The translations under genes were made by a program, and so were the position numbers. The notes below the pieces were generated by a model, which made no database searches, was not told the DNA's origin, and saw only the letters and a program-made list of their open reading frames with translations. Below, piece after piece: positions 21,459 to 33,674 of a stretch of DNA of 64,000 bases. Numbering within the stretch: position 1 is the stretch's first letter; every line of letters starts with the position of its first letter. The stretch is from contig JANFAH010000076.1 in NCBI GenBank assembly GCA_024663395.1, positions 124,001 through 188,000 on the forward strand, written 5' to 3'. This DNA is from Pisolithus tinctorius (lineage: Eukaryota; Basidiomycota; Agaricomycetes; Boletales; Pisolithaceae).

Positions 21459-21761
21459 CGTGTATACGAGGCTTAATGTAGTACGGATCTATTAGGCTTA
21501 TATCAGGTACGATAAGGAGTAGGACAATACTATTCAACCTGTTTCTCGAGGCGGGTCATTTTCCGACCTGGCTTTCGGTTAAAAGCTATAGTAGATGCCA
21601 CGCGTGCATCACGTGTCCCCGTCCCAAGATCACGTGGTGGGACGCGACGCGCATTTGATTGGTCGAAAGTCAACATATGACTTCTAAGCACTATCCTCGA
21701 TGAACACACCGTAAATTGTTACACTTCGCTCCTTTTCTCTGTACTGTCCTTCATAAGTGAT
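21459..21761. promoter_or_regulatory. Homeobox gene promoter with two CACGTG boxes
   Basis: This 303-bp gap carries two E-box palindromes CACGTG (21610-21615 and 21631-21636), 21 bases apart in a GC-rich stretch and about 130-150 bases upstream of the homeobox ATG. They are potential sites for bHLH factors. Function is inferred. Confidence 0.45.
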
Positions 21762-22631
21762 ATGGCTTCTTCGGAAAGCACCCCATCGTCGTCATCCCCT
21801 CCCACTTCAATCCTTGATCTGGCAGGACATTCAACGCATGTCGTGTACGTTCGGCGGCGTAACACCCGAGAACAAACAGAAGCCCTACAAAAAGTATACG
21901 CAATGACCGCCCACCCTTCGCGAGGTCAGCGACAAAGTCTGGCAGATGAACTCGGAATGTAAGTTACTTTGCTACATCAGCTCACGAGTTTCCCCCTAAC
22001 CGCAGCACGCAGGGAACTTAAGTCCGTTACAAACTGGTTCCAGAACAAACGTCAGACGTCCAGAAAAAAATCGCTTTCATACAAAGAGAATATACCACCA
22101 AAGCACCGAACGGACAGACTAAGTTGGGACAGCGACCACATTTCCCGGAAAGCGGCATCGAAATCTTCCGTTTCGCGTTCTACTATCTCACTCGACGAGA
22201 TAGCAGAGCTTTCTGAGCGATCTACTCGGCTCCGTCAATCTGCAGTCAGGACACCCTTTAGCCTGGGTATCTCTGATATCCAAAAGGAAGTGTCAACGCC
22301 GCGTCGCTCTGCAGATTTGTGGGAACGCATGCCATCATCGCCACTCACCCCCCACTCACCTCCCATACGGGAAGAAACAGACACGTCATCAGAGACGAAG
22401 GTGTTTCGCTTGTTAGAGTGGGCGTGTCTAAGAGCCAGGAAAGAGATCCGGGCCGACGACGAGGAGCCCCGGAAGGGGCCCGAAAGCGAGGCAGGGACGG
22501 TGTCAGACAACCTTAACTTGTTACATAAACGAGATACTACGTCTGTGCACGCTGCCGGGAGTGACTGCGTTACTCACTCCAAGGACGTGGAGGCAGCAAT
22601 AACTCTGCTAGCAATCAAAACACGCTCCTAA
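21762..22631 (+). CDS. Homeodomain transcription factor (not mating-type)
   Basis: 271 residues in two exons (21762-21958, 22013-22631). A homeodomain spans about residues 31-90: RRRNTREQTEALQKVYAMT in helix 1, SRGQRQSLADELGM in helix 2, and the recognition helix KSVTNWFQNKRQTSRKK. It has the canonical WFQNKR core and is of typical, not TALE, length. The intron interrupts helix 2/3 and restores the frame through a split Met codon. The C-terminal part is Ser/Pro-rich and ends with a conserved-looking helical block (KVFRLLEWACLRARKEIRA). It lies about 34 kb from the HD1/HD2 pair and lacks their N-terminal dimerisation region, so it is probably a general nuclear regulator such as those controlling fruiting or phosphate use. 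The target is unknown. Confidence 0.85.
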
Positions 22632-24055
22632 ACTTTGTAATCCCTGGTAAATAGACGTAAAGGCACCGCGATTGTTGTATTCACCTTTGATCGTCTACAA
22701 GTGTCACCGATTCTTTTTTTTTCTACTGTGCACCCGATACCCCTTCCACCTAGCCATAGATCTTGCATGCAGCATAAGAGTCAGCGCTTCAGCGGCTTAC
22801 TGGTTTCCTTGAGTAATAACGACGTTGCGTCCGCGTAGACGCCAGCCGCTTTCCCAACAAGCCCCTTGGAGCTGACCATCCTCCATATCGGACCATACAC
22901 AGAAACGGCTTACTGGGGCGTCGACACGCGTAACAGCGAGATGTCTCCTGCTCTTCGAACAACCCCCTCTGATCCCCGCCACAGCTGTCCTCCTCGCAAG
23001 GCCCGTCAGGGTCAGAAGAACCCAAGAGAAGGCGCGATCGTTCGAGCCTCCCGCCGCCCGCCGCCGGAGGAGCTACCGTCGGACAGGAGATTATGACGTT
23101 CCTTATCCACCATTCAACATGTCCATCTGGAACTCGTATTTCATCAAAACCAGTCCTTCAACGCAGCAGAAAAAAAGAAATCGCAGAAGAACCGGACACG
23201 TAGGTCGCTTGATCTGAAAGCAGCAACCCTCGTCGTTGAATGTTCAACTTCAACAGGGATTATAAAACTGCAACGACTTGGTTCCGGAACAAGTGCCAAA
23301 CGCGTTACTGGCTCGTTCCTGAGGCGCGGGAGAGCCGGCATGTGATACGTGCCTCCTGCTCCGTTCGGTTGTGGGAAGCCTGACTTTACCTTCACATGAC
23401 TTGCCGACCACCGAATCCGATGCGCAGACGCGGACTCCGTCAGGTAATCGGGAAGAACACGAGGACTTACGGTCACACTCGTATCCGAAGCGTACTTGTA
23501 TTCAAAGCCAGCGGATCTGCACCTACAACAAAGCACAAGCCCCTTATACTGTCGCTAATGTCGCGAGTCTCGTGGACGATCTATAGGCCACAGATGATTC
23601 CGTCAGCCGGGGAAGAATAGTGACGCTCGAATGGGCATGTGAACAACAAACCAAACTTCACAGCTCCAGCAGAACGAAAGTGAGACCATCCAATCACGCC
23701 AAATCTGCAACGTCCCCACTACCTTTAACATTATCCGTCCCTCAGCAACCCCCAGAGGATGTGGTACAAAGCGTCTTCCTGCCCCTCCACCTCAAGCATT
23801 CTGCCCACCTATTCCGCGAAGGATAGGGCGATCTGCTTGCATCATTGTGACGATGGCTTACATGCTCCTCAAGTCGATGGGTGTTTGTCAGAGTCTTCAG
23901 AAATGGTATGCGAGGATTAGGCTACATTCGCAGCAATGATAGTTTGCGGGTACTGCTTTGCGAGACTAGAAGATGCAACAAGCGTCCTATATATATATGC
24001 TGAACAACACAACGAGAACATTTAAATACCAACCCAGACCCGGGTAGTACGATGA
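22632..24055. other. Intergenic, no confident gene
   Basis: 1.4 kb between convergent genes. Two minus-strand frames (23536-23144 and 23025-22789) are open but match no domain and cannot be spliced together convincingly. A short TA repeat occurs at about 23988-23998. Confidence 0.35.
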
Positions 24056-27000
24056 TCAACCGAGGGATGGTCTACTCCGTTTTTTTCCAGCTTTGACAGG
24101 CCCCGAAGGCGTAATGGATTGCTCTGGAACCGGGGAGTCTGATTGGAGTAGTTTATCCAAGTGAGGCACACGTCTAGGAGTGGATTTTGCTGGCGCTGGC
24201 GCCGTACTTGGCGGGACCGATACCTTTTTCGAATCATTGGAATAATCAGAGGATTCTGCCCGACCATGAGCAGGGGTATAAAGTTGCATAGAAACCACCA
24301 AATACCTGCTATTTCCCTGAACACTGGAATGAGGGTGTTAAGCACACTGTCAGTAGCGATGTCCGTCGACTTGGTAAAGACCGATGCACCGTCATCGGAC
24401 GGTTTACTGCCGGCTTCCTCGGGGACATCAAGCTCCTCTGGTCGTTCCTCGTCTGCTACCCGTAGAGTTAGGAAGCTATCAACCAACGAGTCAAAGAATG
24501 TGTGGATTGGCGGGATTAGATGGGACGGTGCATCGAAAAAGCCCGCCGTCTCGCTGCTTCTCCAGGGTAGAACAGGTCCTGAATTCGCGGTAGTCTGGTC
24601 ACGAGAGTGCTGCACCGAGTCGCTAGAAATAACGGGTACGCCAAACATTTCCTCGAACAATGACTTTCTTGGTAACGACTGTCCTTTTTGAAGTCTCTTG
24701 GAAGGAACAGATGGTTTCGCCTGTGGGTCAACATCATCTCCCATCAGAACCACGTTGTAACTGTCGGTAAGACCAACAAGCGAAAACGATTCGCTGCTAG
24801 TTGGGGTGGACGGTCGAGGATACCAGATAACGTTGCGAAGGGCGAACGGGAGCGTGTGCTCCATTTGACGAACCGGTGACTGCACGCGGAAGACAGTAGC
24901 GACCGCATGAGCAGGCGTCGAGGAAGACGAATGGATGGTCATAAAAGAGTCCCGGTGAGGGTGGGGTAGTAATGTATCGAAAAGTTGACTATTTCTGACA
25001 TGCCACAGAACTAAAAGAGATAAGTTGGTCAGTGCCGACGCATCTGAGGATAGACATACCTGACCGCGACATTATACTCCATACAACTAAGTTTGGACCC
25101 CCAATAATAGCGAGGAAGCGCCCGCTCATGCCTATGAAATGTGCCTCACAAGGTCGCTGAGACTCATGGCAAACGAAGACATGTCGAGGCACATTTGTGT
25201 AGGGGTCGTACAGAACCACAGATGGCCCGAACACGACCGCTAAAAGAGACCCATCGGGAGACCACGAAGCATGTCGAGGGATATCTGATTTATAACCCAA
25301 GCTTGACCTCGTTACCCAGGAAACTCAACTAACTGTGAGATTAACTAGTGAGCCAGGTGTAGCATTAACTTACTTTCCTCCTTTCCTTTTTTGTCTTTTG
25401 CTATTCGTATTCGCCAACCTTTCACATTCCCATCTTCTCCCGTCGTCACTAGTTGAATATTCGAAGGGCTTGGGCTAAAGGACATGGAAGTGATCTTGCG
25501 AAGGCCGTGAGGCCGGTCTATTCTTGTGTTCAATATCCAAAATGCGTTCTTCTTGTCCCAATACCAGAATTTGAGGTATACCTCGCCCCGGAAGCACTCG
25601 TCACCTTCCCTGCGATCAACGGTGGCCATCCATTCTCCAGTAGAGGAAATGACAGTACGTTCTACCCGAGTCGGTTCCAGCATTTTTTCATCTCTACGTG
25701 AGACGCGATTGGAAGGGGAAACTTCGAGTTCGGCCACAAGAGTGAGGGCTGAAGGGGAAAATGTTTGAAGTGATGATGGATGAGAGGATGGGAGGACAAG
25801 GGTCTCAGAAAGACCATGGAAGGCAAGGGGAGTGGACGATGAAGACGGGAAGCCATTCGACACGGAAGGAGCTGGGACAAGGTTGAGCATGGATATATAA
25901 AAATAGACCCAAGTTGTGTACCTAGTTTAATCCTCGCAAATACCCTCGACAACTTGAGGGTTGTTGAGCTGATGAAAGTATGAGTGGCATCCGCGAGCTC
26001 TAAAAGGTACTCTTCGTCGGATGTTTTGGGTGGAGAGACAACAACGCTCTTAATCGGTGAGCCAACACGGGGAACGAATTCACATTTCCCTGTGTGCAAC
26101 TGCCAGATAACAAGTACGGCTTCTTCACCACCGCTCAGAAGGTATGCACCGTTTGTCGAAAATGCAACGGACGAAACGGCATGAGCATGCCAGTGAAAGG
26201 CAGACGTCTGTGATTTTTTCTCTACACCCACCACCTTGACTAGGTTAGGATTCAGGCAATACCACAGTCGCACGACCCCCTTGACATCACCAGTAGCAAA
26301 GTATTCCTCATGAGGATGTACTGCGAGACACGTCAGTGGCTCAGGTGATACGAATTTTATGAATCCGGATTTGAGAGCAGCAGTCTGTGCGACAAATGCC
26401 TTCCGTCCGGCGATTGCTATCAATCTTTCGCCACTGGCAGAAACTGCGAGTCCGGCTGTTCGTGTCGTCTTCCCAATTGCAAGGACATTGGACACCTTTT
26501 GCGCTCCGGTAAGACTATCGGACTCTTGGGACTTGAGAGGCACGCGCAGCACTACGCAACTTTCGTCCTCCGCGTCTTTACCGTGGCCGGCTGTCAAACC
26601 CGTTAATTTCGGCCAACTTCCAGAAGTACGAATGACTCACAAGAGCCTTTTGATTTCTTAGCTTTTGCAGCAGCAACAAAGATGTAATCCTTGATCTTCT
26701 CATGGGTGCAAACATGGTGTATGGGTTGGTCTAGGTCGATAGTACGCAAGAGATTGCCCTCGAGGAAATCCCAGACTTTGATGGTGCCGTCGAGGGATGC
26801 TGTGAACAGCTGAAAAGAATTAAGTGCGCTAAGGGTCGCAGATGTAATGGTATCGGTGTGGCCTTCGTCCTGTGACCTTGGTAATATCGAGACGACCTTT
26901 CCGGACGACGTCGAGTGAATTTTTACTGTCGAGCCGAAGATAGAGAAGAAGTGACTAGGCAAGAAAAAATGAGATCATAGACTCAGCCAGGCGAAGAGCA

Positions 27001-27301
27001 CAGACCTCCCATCCTTGGTGAATATCGGTGGATGCGAGCTTGCGCTCGTATCGGCTAGCGGGGTCCAACTCCATTTCCTGGAAGGTGCACTTTCTGGTTC
27101 TTTAATACTTCCTGATCTTTGCTCATCACTACTGGAACCCTGAGGGGGGTGTGACACTGGAGACCGCTTCTCCTTGTTTTTCTTCTTGCTGCGTTTCCCT
27201 GGCTGATGCGGGAGTGATTGACGCGGAAGTTGTGTGATGGCAACGTCCTTGGTCTGCGGCACTACCAAAGATGCGTGGCTCAAAACCTCAGCTGCTGCCA
27301 T
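24056..27301 (-). CDS. WD-repeat U3 snoRNP protein, WDR75/Utp17 (Nan1)-like
   Basis: Subunit of the t-UTP part of the small-subunit processome, which acts in rRNA transcription and early 18S rRNA processing in the nucleolus. Multi-exon gene on the minus strand: exon 1 27301-27007, exon 2 from 26954, and the last intron 24305-24256. The N-terminus is Lys-rich and disordered (KRSKKKNKEKR). Then come two WD40 propellers: repeats such as FQLFTASLDGTIKVWDF, AVHPHEEYFATGDVKGVVRLWY, VAFSTNGAYLLSGGEEAVLVIW and, later, IQLVTTGEDGNVKGWRI and ASWSPDGSLLAVVFG. The C-terminal tail ends basic (KAGKKRSRPSLG) and needs the last intron removed. Divergent from the next gene with 146 bp between ATGs. The assignment to WDR75 rather than another two-propeller UTP rests on the overall layout and the C-terminal block. 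Confidence 0.8.
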
Positions 27302-27447
27302 GGGGCACGTTCTCCCCCTCTGCACACTTGCGATTATAGCACGCCGACTCCAAAAAAAATGTATTGCAGCCAGTGCTCGGCTAGTGCCGGCACACATCCT
27401 AAATAGGAATCACTGCATTTGGCAAGGGTGCTGTTGGCACTGACGAG
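27302..27447. promoter_or_regulatory. Bidirectional promoter, WDR75-like / unknown gene
   Basis: Only 146 bp separate the two divergent start codons, so both core promoters must lie here. Confidence 0.5.
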
Positions 27448-28883
27448 ATGCCCAGCTCGTGGTTTGGAAGTAAGTCCAGTCGACAGACGCGACCACAGCC
27501 AGTGCTTGAGATACACACGGAGTCAGACACAGCGCCCAACGACTTGCAGCCCGGTGTCAAACGCTCTCAGTCGCACTCGACTCTCGAACCGGCATTCTCA
27601 TCCCAGTCTGTGATCCCGCCGCCGGACGTCCACGCCCACATCAATGATCCAAGTGCATACAAAGCTGGAAATCTGCACCATCCGATCACGATTCCTATGG
27701 ACGCCAAGGAAAGGATCGATATCCGCGATGAGTCCTCAGAGGCACTAGACGATCCCTATGCACGCGTAGACCCCGCACAGGCCAAGAGAGACAAAGGAAA
27801 GGCGAGAGAGAATGAGGGACTCTTCACACCCCAAGATGCTGTGCTTGCAGATGTCTTCGGCTTCACTCTGCCTGACATTCCCGCTCCAGGACAAACCAGA
27901 TCTTTGGAGGACTCTGACACATTACCACGTTCGAGCGTACCTGCAGGCGGATCAGCTATACCCCCATCATTGCCAATCTACGACCCTTTTACTGGAGGAC
28001 GGATAGGAGAGCATCCGTCAGCGGTGCCATCTGCAGGTGCTACTGCAAACACTACGTCAACGGCTTTGACGGACCCGCAGGCTCAACAGCAAACCACACT
28101 GCAATCTCTCCCAACGGCAGGAGATACGGATTTGTGGACTCGCCTTGCACGTATCCTCGAGTTGCAGGGCGAAGTGGCTCGCATGCATGCTGAGATGGAA
28201 GGAGTGGGCAACCCAGTCAGGAGTGGTGCTGCGGGTGCATCAGGAGGCGGATATACTATAGGCACAAATCCAGGTGCAACGAGCGATACTCGTTCCCCAA
28301 CAGCCAAAGTGAGCAACCCACGGAGAAAAATGAGAGGCGAAACAATACCAGTAGGAGACGATGATGACCCCCCAGCGCCTGGAGCAGGTGAGATGGGAGG
28401 AGGAAACATAACAGATACCACCTCGGATAGCGAGGACGAGGATGATGCAAGCGTATTTGCTAAACGCCGGCGCGATGAAGAGTTCGCGAAACTTGCAGAT
28501 CAGTTCGCAGAGCGCAAGGTTGCCATCGCGCGAATCATGAATAAGGTAGGATGCAACCGATTCATCAACCAATTCACCAATTCACCGCTTTACAGCTTGA
28601 CGACTTATCTGATGCACTAAAGGCATTCCATGCACTCCAGACCCCTGTGATGGATTTGGGGTCAACAGGCGCCTCAAGGATGGACACCTTTAGCTCTGTA
28701 GCGTCTGATGCGACGCGCACAAGCCTGTCTTCACCGCCACCTCAGTATACGGGCTTTCCTCGACCCACTCTAGAGCCACCACACATCCCGCAACCACATG
28801 GAAAAATCGTTATTGATGCCCAGCATGTCGATAGTCCAGTGGACATGAATCCTGCGCAGTCGGTATTCGGAATGGGCGGGTAG
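27448..28883 (+). CDS. Disordered protein of unknown function
   Basis: 461 residues in two exons (27448-28545, 28596-28883) joined by a 50-nt GT-AG intron in phase 0. Most of it is low-complexity, rich in Ser, Pro, Ala and Gly. Around residues 225-250 and 335-385 there are helical, charged stretches (for example LARILELQGEVARMHAEME and RRRDEEFAKLADQFAERK) that could form a coiled coil, then an amphipathic segment LDDLSDALKAFHALQTP after the intron. An acidic block (SDSEDEDD) precedes the second helix. It looks like a basidiomycete-specific conserved protein. No catalytic motif, signal peptide or membrane segment is visible. Confidence 0.75.
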
Positions 28884-29154
28884 TCTTCCTAGTGAATGCC
28901 CCCTTCTATACGTTATTCGCGCGTGGTCCATTTTCCAAGTTTCAAATTTCACCCCGCAATCTGCGATGATACTTCCAGAAAGATATTACAGCTAAGCACT
29001 ATGCTAATGGTCCTATATCATAATTTAATATATGGAGGTGTGCGGTGTGTACCATCGAAGATATTCGATGGATTGAAGACGGAAGACAAGGACCTAAAAT
29101 AAACGATTCGTTCAACGTGTGCTCGTCAGAGCCTGTTACCAGCTGTACTGAATC

Positions 29155-30606
29155 TCAATCCACTTTTTCGTACTGCGGACATAGTCCCCCCAACAAATCC
29201 AATGCAACAAGCAACTCCTTGCGAGCCTGCTCCACATCCTCGTAGTCCAATGATGATATCGCAAACCGACAATGTTTCTGAGCCATTGCTACCATGGACG
29301 GAGACAGCTCCGATGCCGGCACAGGAGGTGGTAGCGGTGGCAGAACGGCGGCATGTATAGGATGGGATGGCAAAGCAACTGGTGAAACAGGAGATACGAA
29401 TGTTTCTGCAATGCCGTCACGGGTGTCTACCATGCAGGGGGTTGCATATTCGGGTACTGGCGGACCAGTGGGCACGAAACCTGGAGGCAGCGTGACATCC
29501 AATCGGGGAGAATGCCGGCGAGGAGATGAAGTCGATGGTGGTTGTACCCGCCCAACTGTAGCTCGAGGCGGCGAGCCGGAAATCGGTGTAGATCTTTGCG
29601 AGATTTCGTCGTGCTCCGCGATACCCTCTAAGGCATGCTCGTGAGTTAACTCATAACCAGGCGTAGCAGTCGTGCTCCACCGCCCTGGAGTGAGCACCTC
29701 CTCATCTCGCCGTCCATCACCGTATATCGGGACATCATTTGCTCGGGTGATGTCAGCAGCGGGTAACTGAGGTGGAGGGGAATGCCGCTTGGGAGATCGA
29801 TACAGACCCGTTGACGGAGAGGGATCACGGAATGTTTTGGGCGGTGTGGTAGGAGGTTGTGAGACAGGAGAGAGCGGTTCTGTGGACGTTGGGGGCTGCA
29901 AGGGAGCAGCTAGTTCCGCAGTGACAAGCTCCGGATCTACCTTGGGTGCTGCGGGGCCCGGATTTGGCTTGCGCCCTTCTCGGAAGGCCTTGGCAATATC
30001 TGCTGCTTTCCACTGCGCATATCGCAGCTTGGATTCTGTCTGGACGAACGTGAGGACGGCCAACAAGCTGAGGCAGGAGACGTACTGCTTCTGAGACTTC
30101 TGACTTGGGAAAAATCTTGAGCACTTCGAAGAAATTTGAAGCAGCAAGGAACTTTTTCGCTGTAGACCTGTAGGTCGTTAGCTCAGATATCACTACGGAA
30201 TGAGTGACCGCTCACTTGTTCGCTTTGCCCGCTCTGTCTTCGTCATCAGCCATCTTGAAGACTTTCAAGGCGAAGTTTTCGACGTATGCTGCACTTGCAG
30301 CTTCCATATCTATCGCATCATTTGGACCTATCTCGTTCTTGAGACGTTCGAGTGCTGTAAGGAGACCAAAGAGGAGTGTGCGAGATGCAGCGTCCTTGGC
30401 CTTGAGTGAGATGCCCACTTGGGCTGCGTAGTATGCACCTGTGGTGGTGATGTCAACACCAACGTCGATCAGGCGCTGATCGGCAGAATAGTAGACGTAC
30501 ACCAATAGGCGATAACGGGCTCTCGTTCAACGAGTTCTTCCGCGCGCTGGAGGAATGGGGCTATTGCCTTGAGCCCCACGGAAACGGGTGGCAAACCAAG
30601 AGCCAT
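29155..30606 (-). CDS. VTA1: VTA1/LIP5 homologue, activator of the ESCRT ATPase Vps4
   Basis: 431 residues in four exons (30606-30501, 30438-30216, 30167-30086, 30039-29155). Vta1 promotes Vps4 assembly and ESCRT-III disassembly at multivesicular bodies. The N-terminus is the MIT-like region: LKAIAPFLQRAEELVEREP, then YWCAYYAAQVGISLK, formed exactly across the first intron. Next come LLFGLLTALERLKNE and the block RYAQWKAADIAKAFREGRKP at the end of the tandem MIT domain. A long Pro/Ser-rich linker follows. The C-terminal VSL dimerisation and Vps4-binding domain is visible as AQKHCRFAISSLDYEDVEQ and RKELLVALDLLGG. All phases agree, and the length is typical for basidiomycete Vta1. Converges with the unknown gene on its right-hand coordinate side (271 bp between 3' ends). 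Confidence 0.9.
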
Positions 30607-33600
30607 GACTAGTGTTGTCAGGAAGTATTTGGATGTAGTAGATTTGTCACTGAGTGAGATACAACTTGGTATTCGACAGCGTTCCTCCAGTGGTGGGTTT
30701 ATATATGTCCAAGCAGTCCGACCTCGACTTTGGAGTGTGGACAGAAAACCACAGCTTGATGAAAGGGCGGAGCAAGCCCAACACGAGGCGGCGGCTGTTT
30801 CACGTCGTCTTGTGGATTGTTGGTGGATGGTGCCCTCCTACAGCTCTCTTCCTTTGTTGCAGATATCCAGTCGAATCTGGAGGTTCGTTGGCAAACTCTA
30901 TCAAAGCGCTGGGGGCCAAATTCGAGGGTGGTGACTGCAATTGCCACTATCTGCCCCCGGTAGAGATCTCTATGTATCGATGACTTCATAGACAACGTCG
31001 CCGAGCACCAAAAATTTAGCTTGCCCGCATGAAACACAGCATGCGCACGCGACCACAAAAGCACTGCTAGGCCACACACGTTATGTCGGTCCCAATCACA
31101 CAGATGATATCTCCATTTTGCGGCATATGAATCCAGTGTGGACCAGATCCCAGCGCTACATCGGACTATTGTACTCCCCACTGCCTTACTGCATGGCCGC
31201 CTCGAGGCCAACACCCCGCCTGCAATCCACCACTACTGCCCGACCGGCTGGTTGACTTATGGGGTATAACAACAGGAAGGCAACCTCATGGCTGGCGACC
31301 TTATTATCCCTCCGAGTGGCGCATGACATGGAAACCTTTTCTTTTTGTGCCGCTACGTCTATGCAGGAAGATTACAACGTGTTTTCGGACCTCTACCCCA
31401 CAGCCGTAAAGAGCGACGTCATCGACTTCCATCTGATGACTTGACGAGTACAGGAAGTAGCATAGCAAAAACCTACAAACCACGCACCCATATTGCGTGC
31501 GGCAGCGGTCCAACCGGGTCACTTGCCTTTTGGCATACTTATAGGTGCTAATAGGCCCATTCCTGGGAAACGAGTGACTTATCAACATCCATCATCATCG
31601 GCCGGAGCTTTCCAGTGTTCGATCAACTACGTCCAATCCTGCCAATTACCAATATGCCGGCTATGAAAGTCGCCATCTGACATCAAGGCGTCGGAAAGCA
31701 TCTGGAAAATTCGCCAGCCCTTCTGGGTCACGGTGTGTAAGATGACTTACCCCATGACGGATCGATGTGGGGAGTGACGTCGTGGTGGATACTAATACCT
31801 TCTCTCGCTGATGGAACAACGGTTACTCGCTGGGAAACGTATAGTCCGACTGTGGCCGCTGGGAAGGCTAGTGCATGGTGAATATGCAATTGATGCCCCA
31901 CTCGCGGACGTCTTAGCGGATGTATTTAATCTGCTTGATTTAGTACGGTGCCCGCAATCCAGCGTCCTTAGGAGCGGACTTGTCTTACGCAATGAGGTGG
32001 ACTCTCATCGTATTCTCATTGAAGTATAGAGCACTGCTCATGTACCAGTAAAACGAGCATTGGTCGCCCCGGTTATCCTGTGAATACAAAACACGCTTCG
32101 TGGCGCCTCGTGGACACCCTCGCTAGTTATCGATATTTCACTGTGTATTTGCCCACCGGAATGTTGGCATAAGGGATGTCCACTATCCCCCCTTCTCCCA
32201 TTGCGACATGGGAGAGATTACACCTGCACAGAGTCCACAAGATTGGGGTCATGCCGAACACGGTCATGGCGAGTTTGCTACAGATCATGGGGACTCAACT
32301 GAGAGTAAGGTCAGTGGGACGGGATATGAAACACGGACAGATAGGGTTCACGGCCCCAAAAGCTAAGAAGCGCATACTAACCATGGAGCCGATAGATAAA
32401 CTCGACGCACAATGTCATTGATTAATCACAAGAAAGTTGAGGACAAGCCGTGTTCTCGGGTTTCATCGCACCCTAAAAATAATTAGCTCGTGGTGACCAA
32501 GCCGGAAGAATTGTAAGGCTGAGATCGAACGTATTGTGGTATAAGTTCGTGCGTAGCCAGCTCTCAAGTCACCTCCTACAATCACTGGCTCGGATTCGGT
32601 GAGTCGTACCTTGGTTGCGATGCCGAAATAGGTACCGGGTTCGTTATCGAAGGCCCTATGCATGCTTGCGGAGACCTGATGAAAAGCGGCCGAATTTTAT
32701 AATAACCCCAGGTCCGGTGCAAAGTGATAGCCAATTTGCTGTAGCAGTCAATCCGTGAACTCACGCCACGCCACACTTGCGAACTTCTGCATCATACACA
32801 AAGTTCGCGGCCACCATAAAAGGAGAGCTCCAGGGGAGTGTTGAATAGGGTGACATCAGCAGCTGCTCCTGCGCGGGAAGCTACCACATGTGCTTATGGA
32901 TTGGGGGTCATGACCAGCAGCACGATATGTGGTGTCTGCGCCACAGTACATCAAACCTTGCATTGTGGTACCTTATCGTACTGCAAATACATACATGGCT
33001 GAGTGCGAAGTGGTGATACAGGGAAGAACGGTGTTCGGACTCAGCAATGTGTAAGAGCCACGCCTGCGACCGAACCTCGGCATCAGTAAAGTTCAAGGCT
33101 CATTCCATCGTGGATTTCGTAATCCCTGAGGGTGATGTGGTCCTTATAGAAAGTGTACCTGAAAAGAGAGTCCATGTCAGTAAACGGTAATCGAGCGAAG
33201 GCATCAGAGAAAAATGGGGGAGCGCCACCACTCCGTCCCACTTAAATTAATCCACGGGGAGCACATAGAAGAAGAAATTTACCATTTCTTCAATTGGATC
33301 TTCCTGTAGTCAGTGCCGGTTTGCGCGCCAATAAGCTTCTTCAAATCGCCGACCGTGTCATCGGGACTACACTTGACACGGACTTCATGAACAAATGTCA
33401 GAACCGGGGCTGCAAAAGGCGACTGTTACACACCTTTCCGTCCCAGGCGATCATTAGCTATAACCTTTGGATCTGTCAGCTACCTACCATCGTCATGTCA
33501 TGCAAGGATTACTGACCTCGATTAATGCCATGAGTGACGTCTACAGATAAGACGCACTATGATGCCAACGGGCGTGACAGGTTTGTCTGTGACCTCTATG

Positions 33601-33674
33601 TCACATGTGACGGACACGTGATCTCCTACCATGCTGGTACTGAAGGCCTCATATGTTATCGACGCAGTGCACGG
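30607..33674. other. 3-kb stretch without a supported gene
   Basis: The longest gene-empty stretch in the window. Frames of 60-170 codons exist on both strands (the largest 31214-30699, minus), but none shows a motif or spliceable continuation. It must contain the promoters of VTA1 and RSC9, which diverge from it. It may hold decayed mobile DNA or a lineage-specific gene that I cannot recognise. Confidence 0.4.

Noticed and set aside
23144..23536. Minus-strand open frame of 130 codons between the homeobox and WDR75-like genes
   Set aside because: No domain; neighbouring frames on the same strand could not be spliced to it convincingly.
30699..31214. Minus-strand open frame of 171 codons in the 3-kb gap
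   Set aside because: No recognisable motif and no conserved-looking blocks; rich in Trp, Cys and Ser in an irregular way. Could be chance.
33534..33674. N-terminal extension of RSC9 upstream of 33675
   Set aside because: In frame but Cys/Tyr-rich and unlike the usual Pro/Thr/Gln-rich RSC9 start; MALQTPVR at 33675 fits better.
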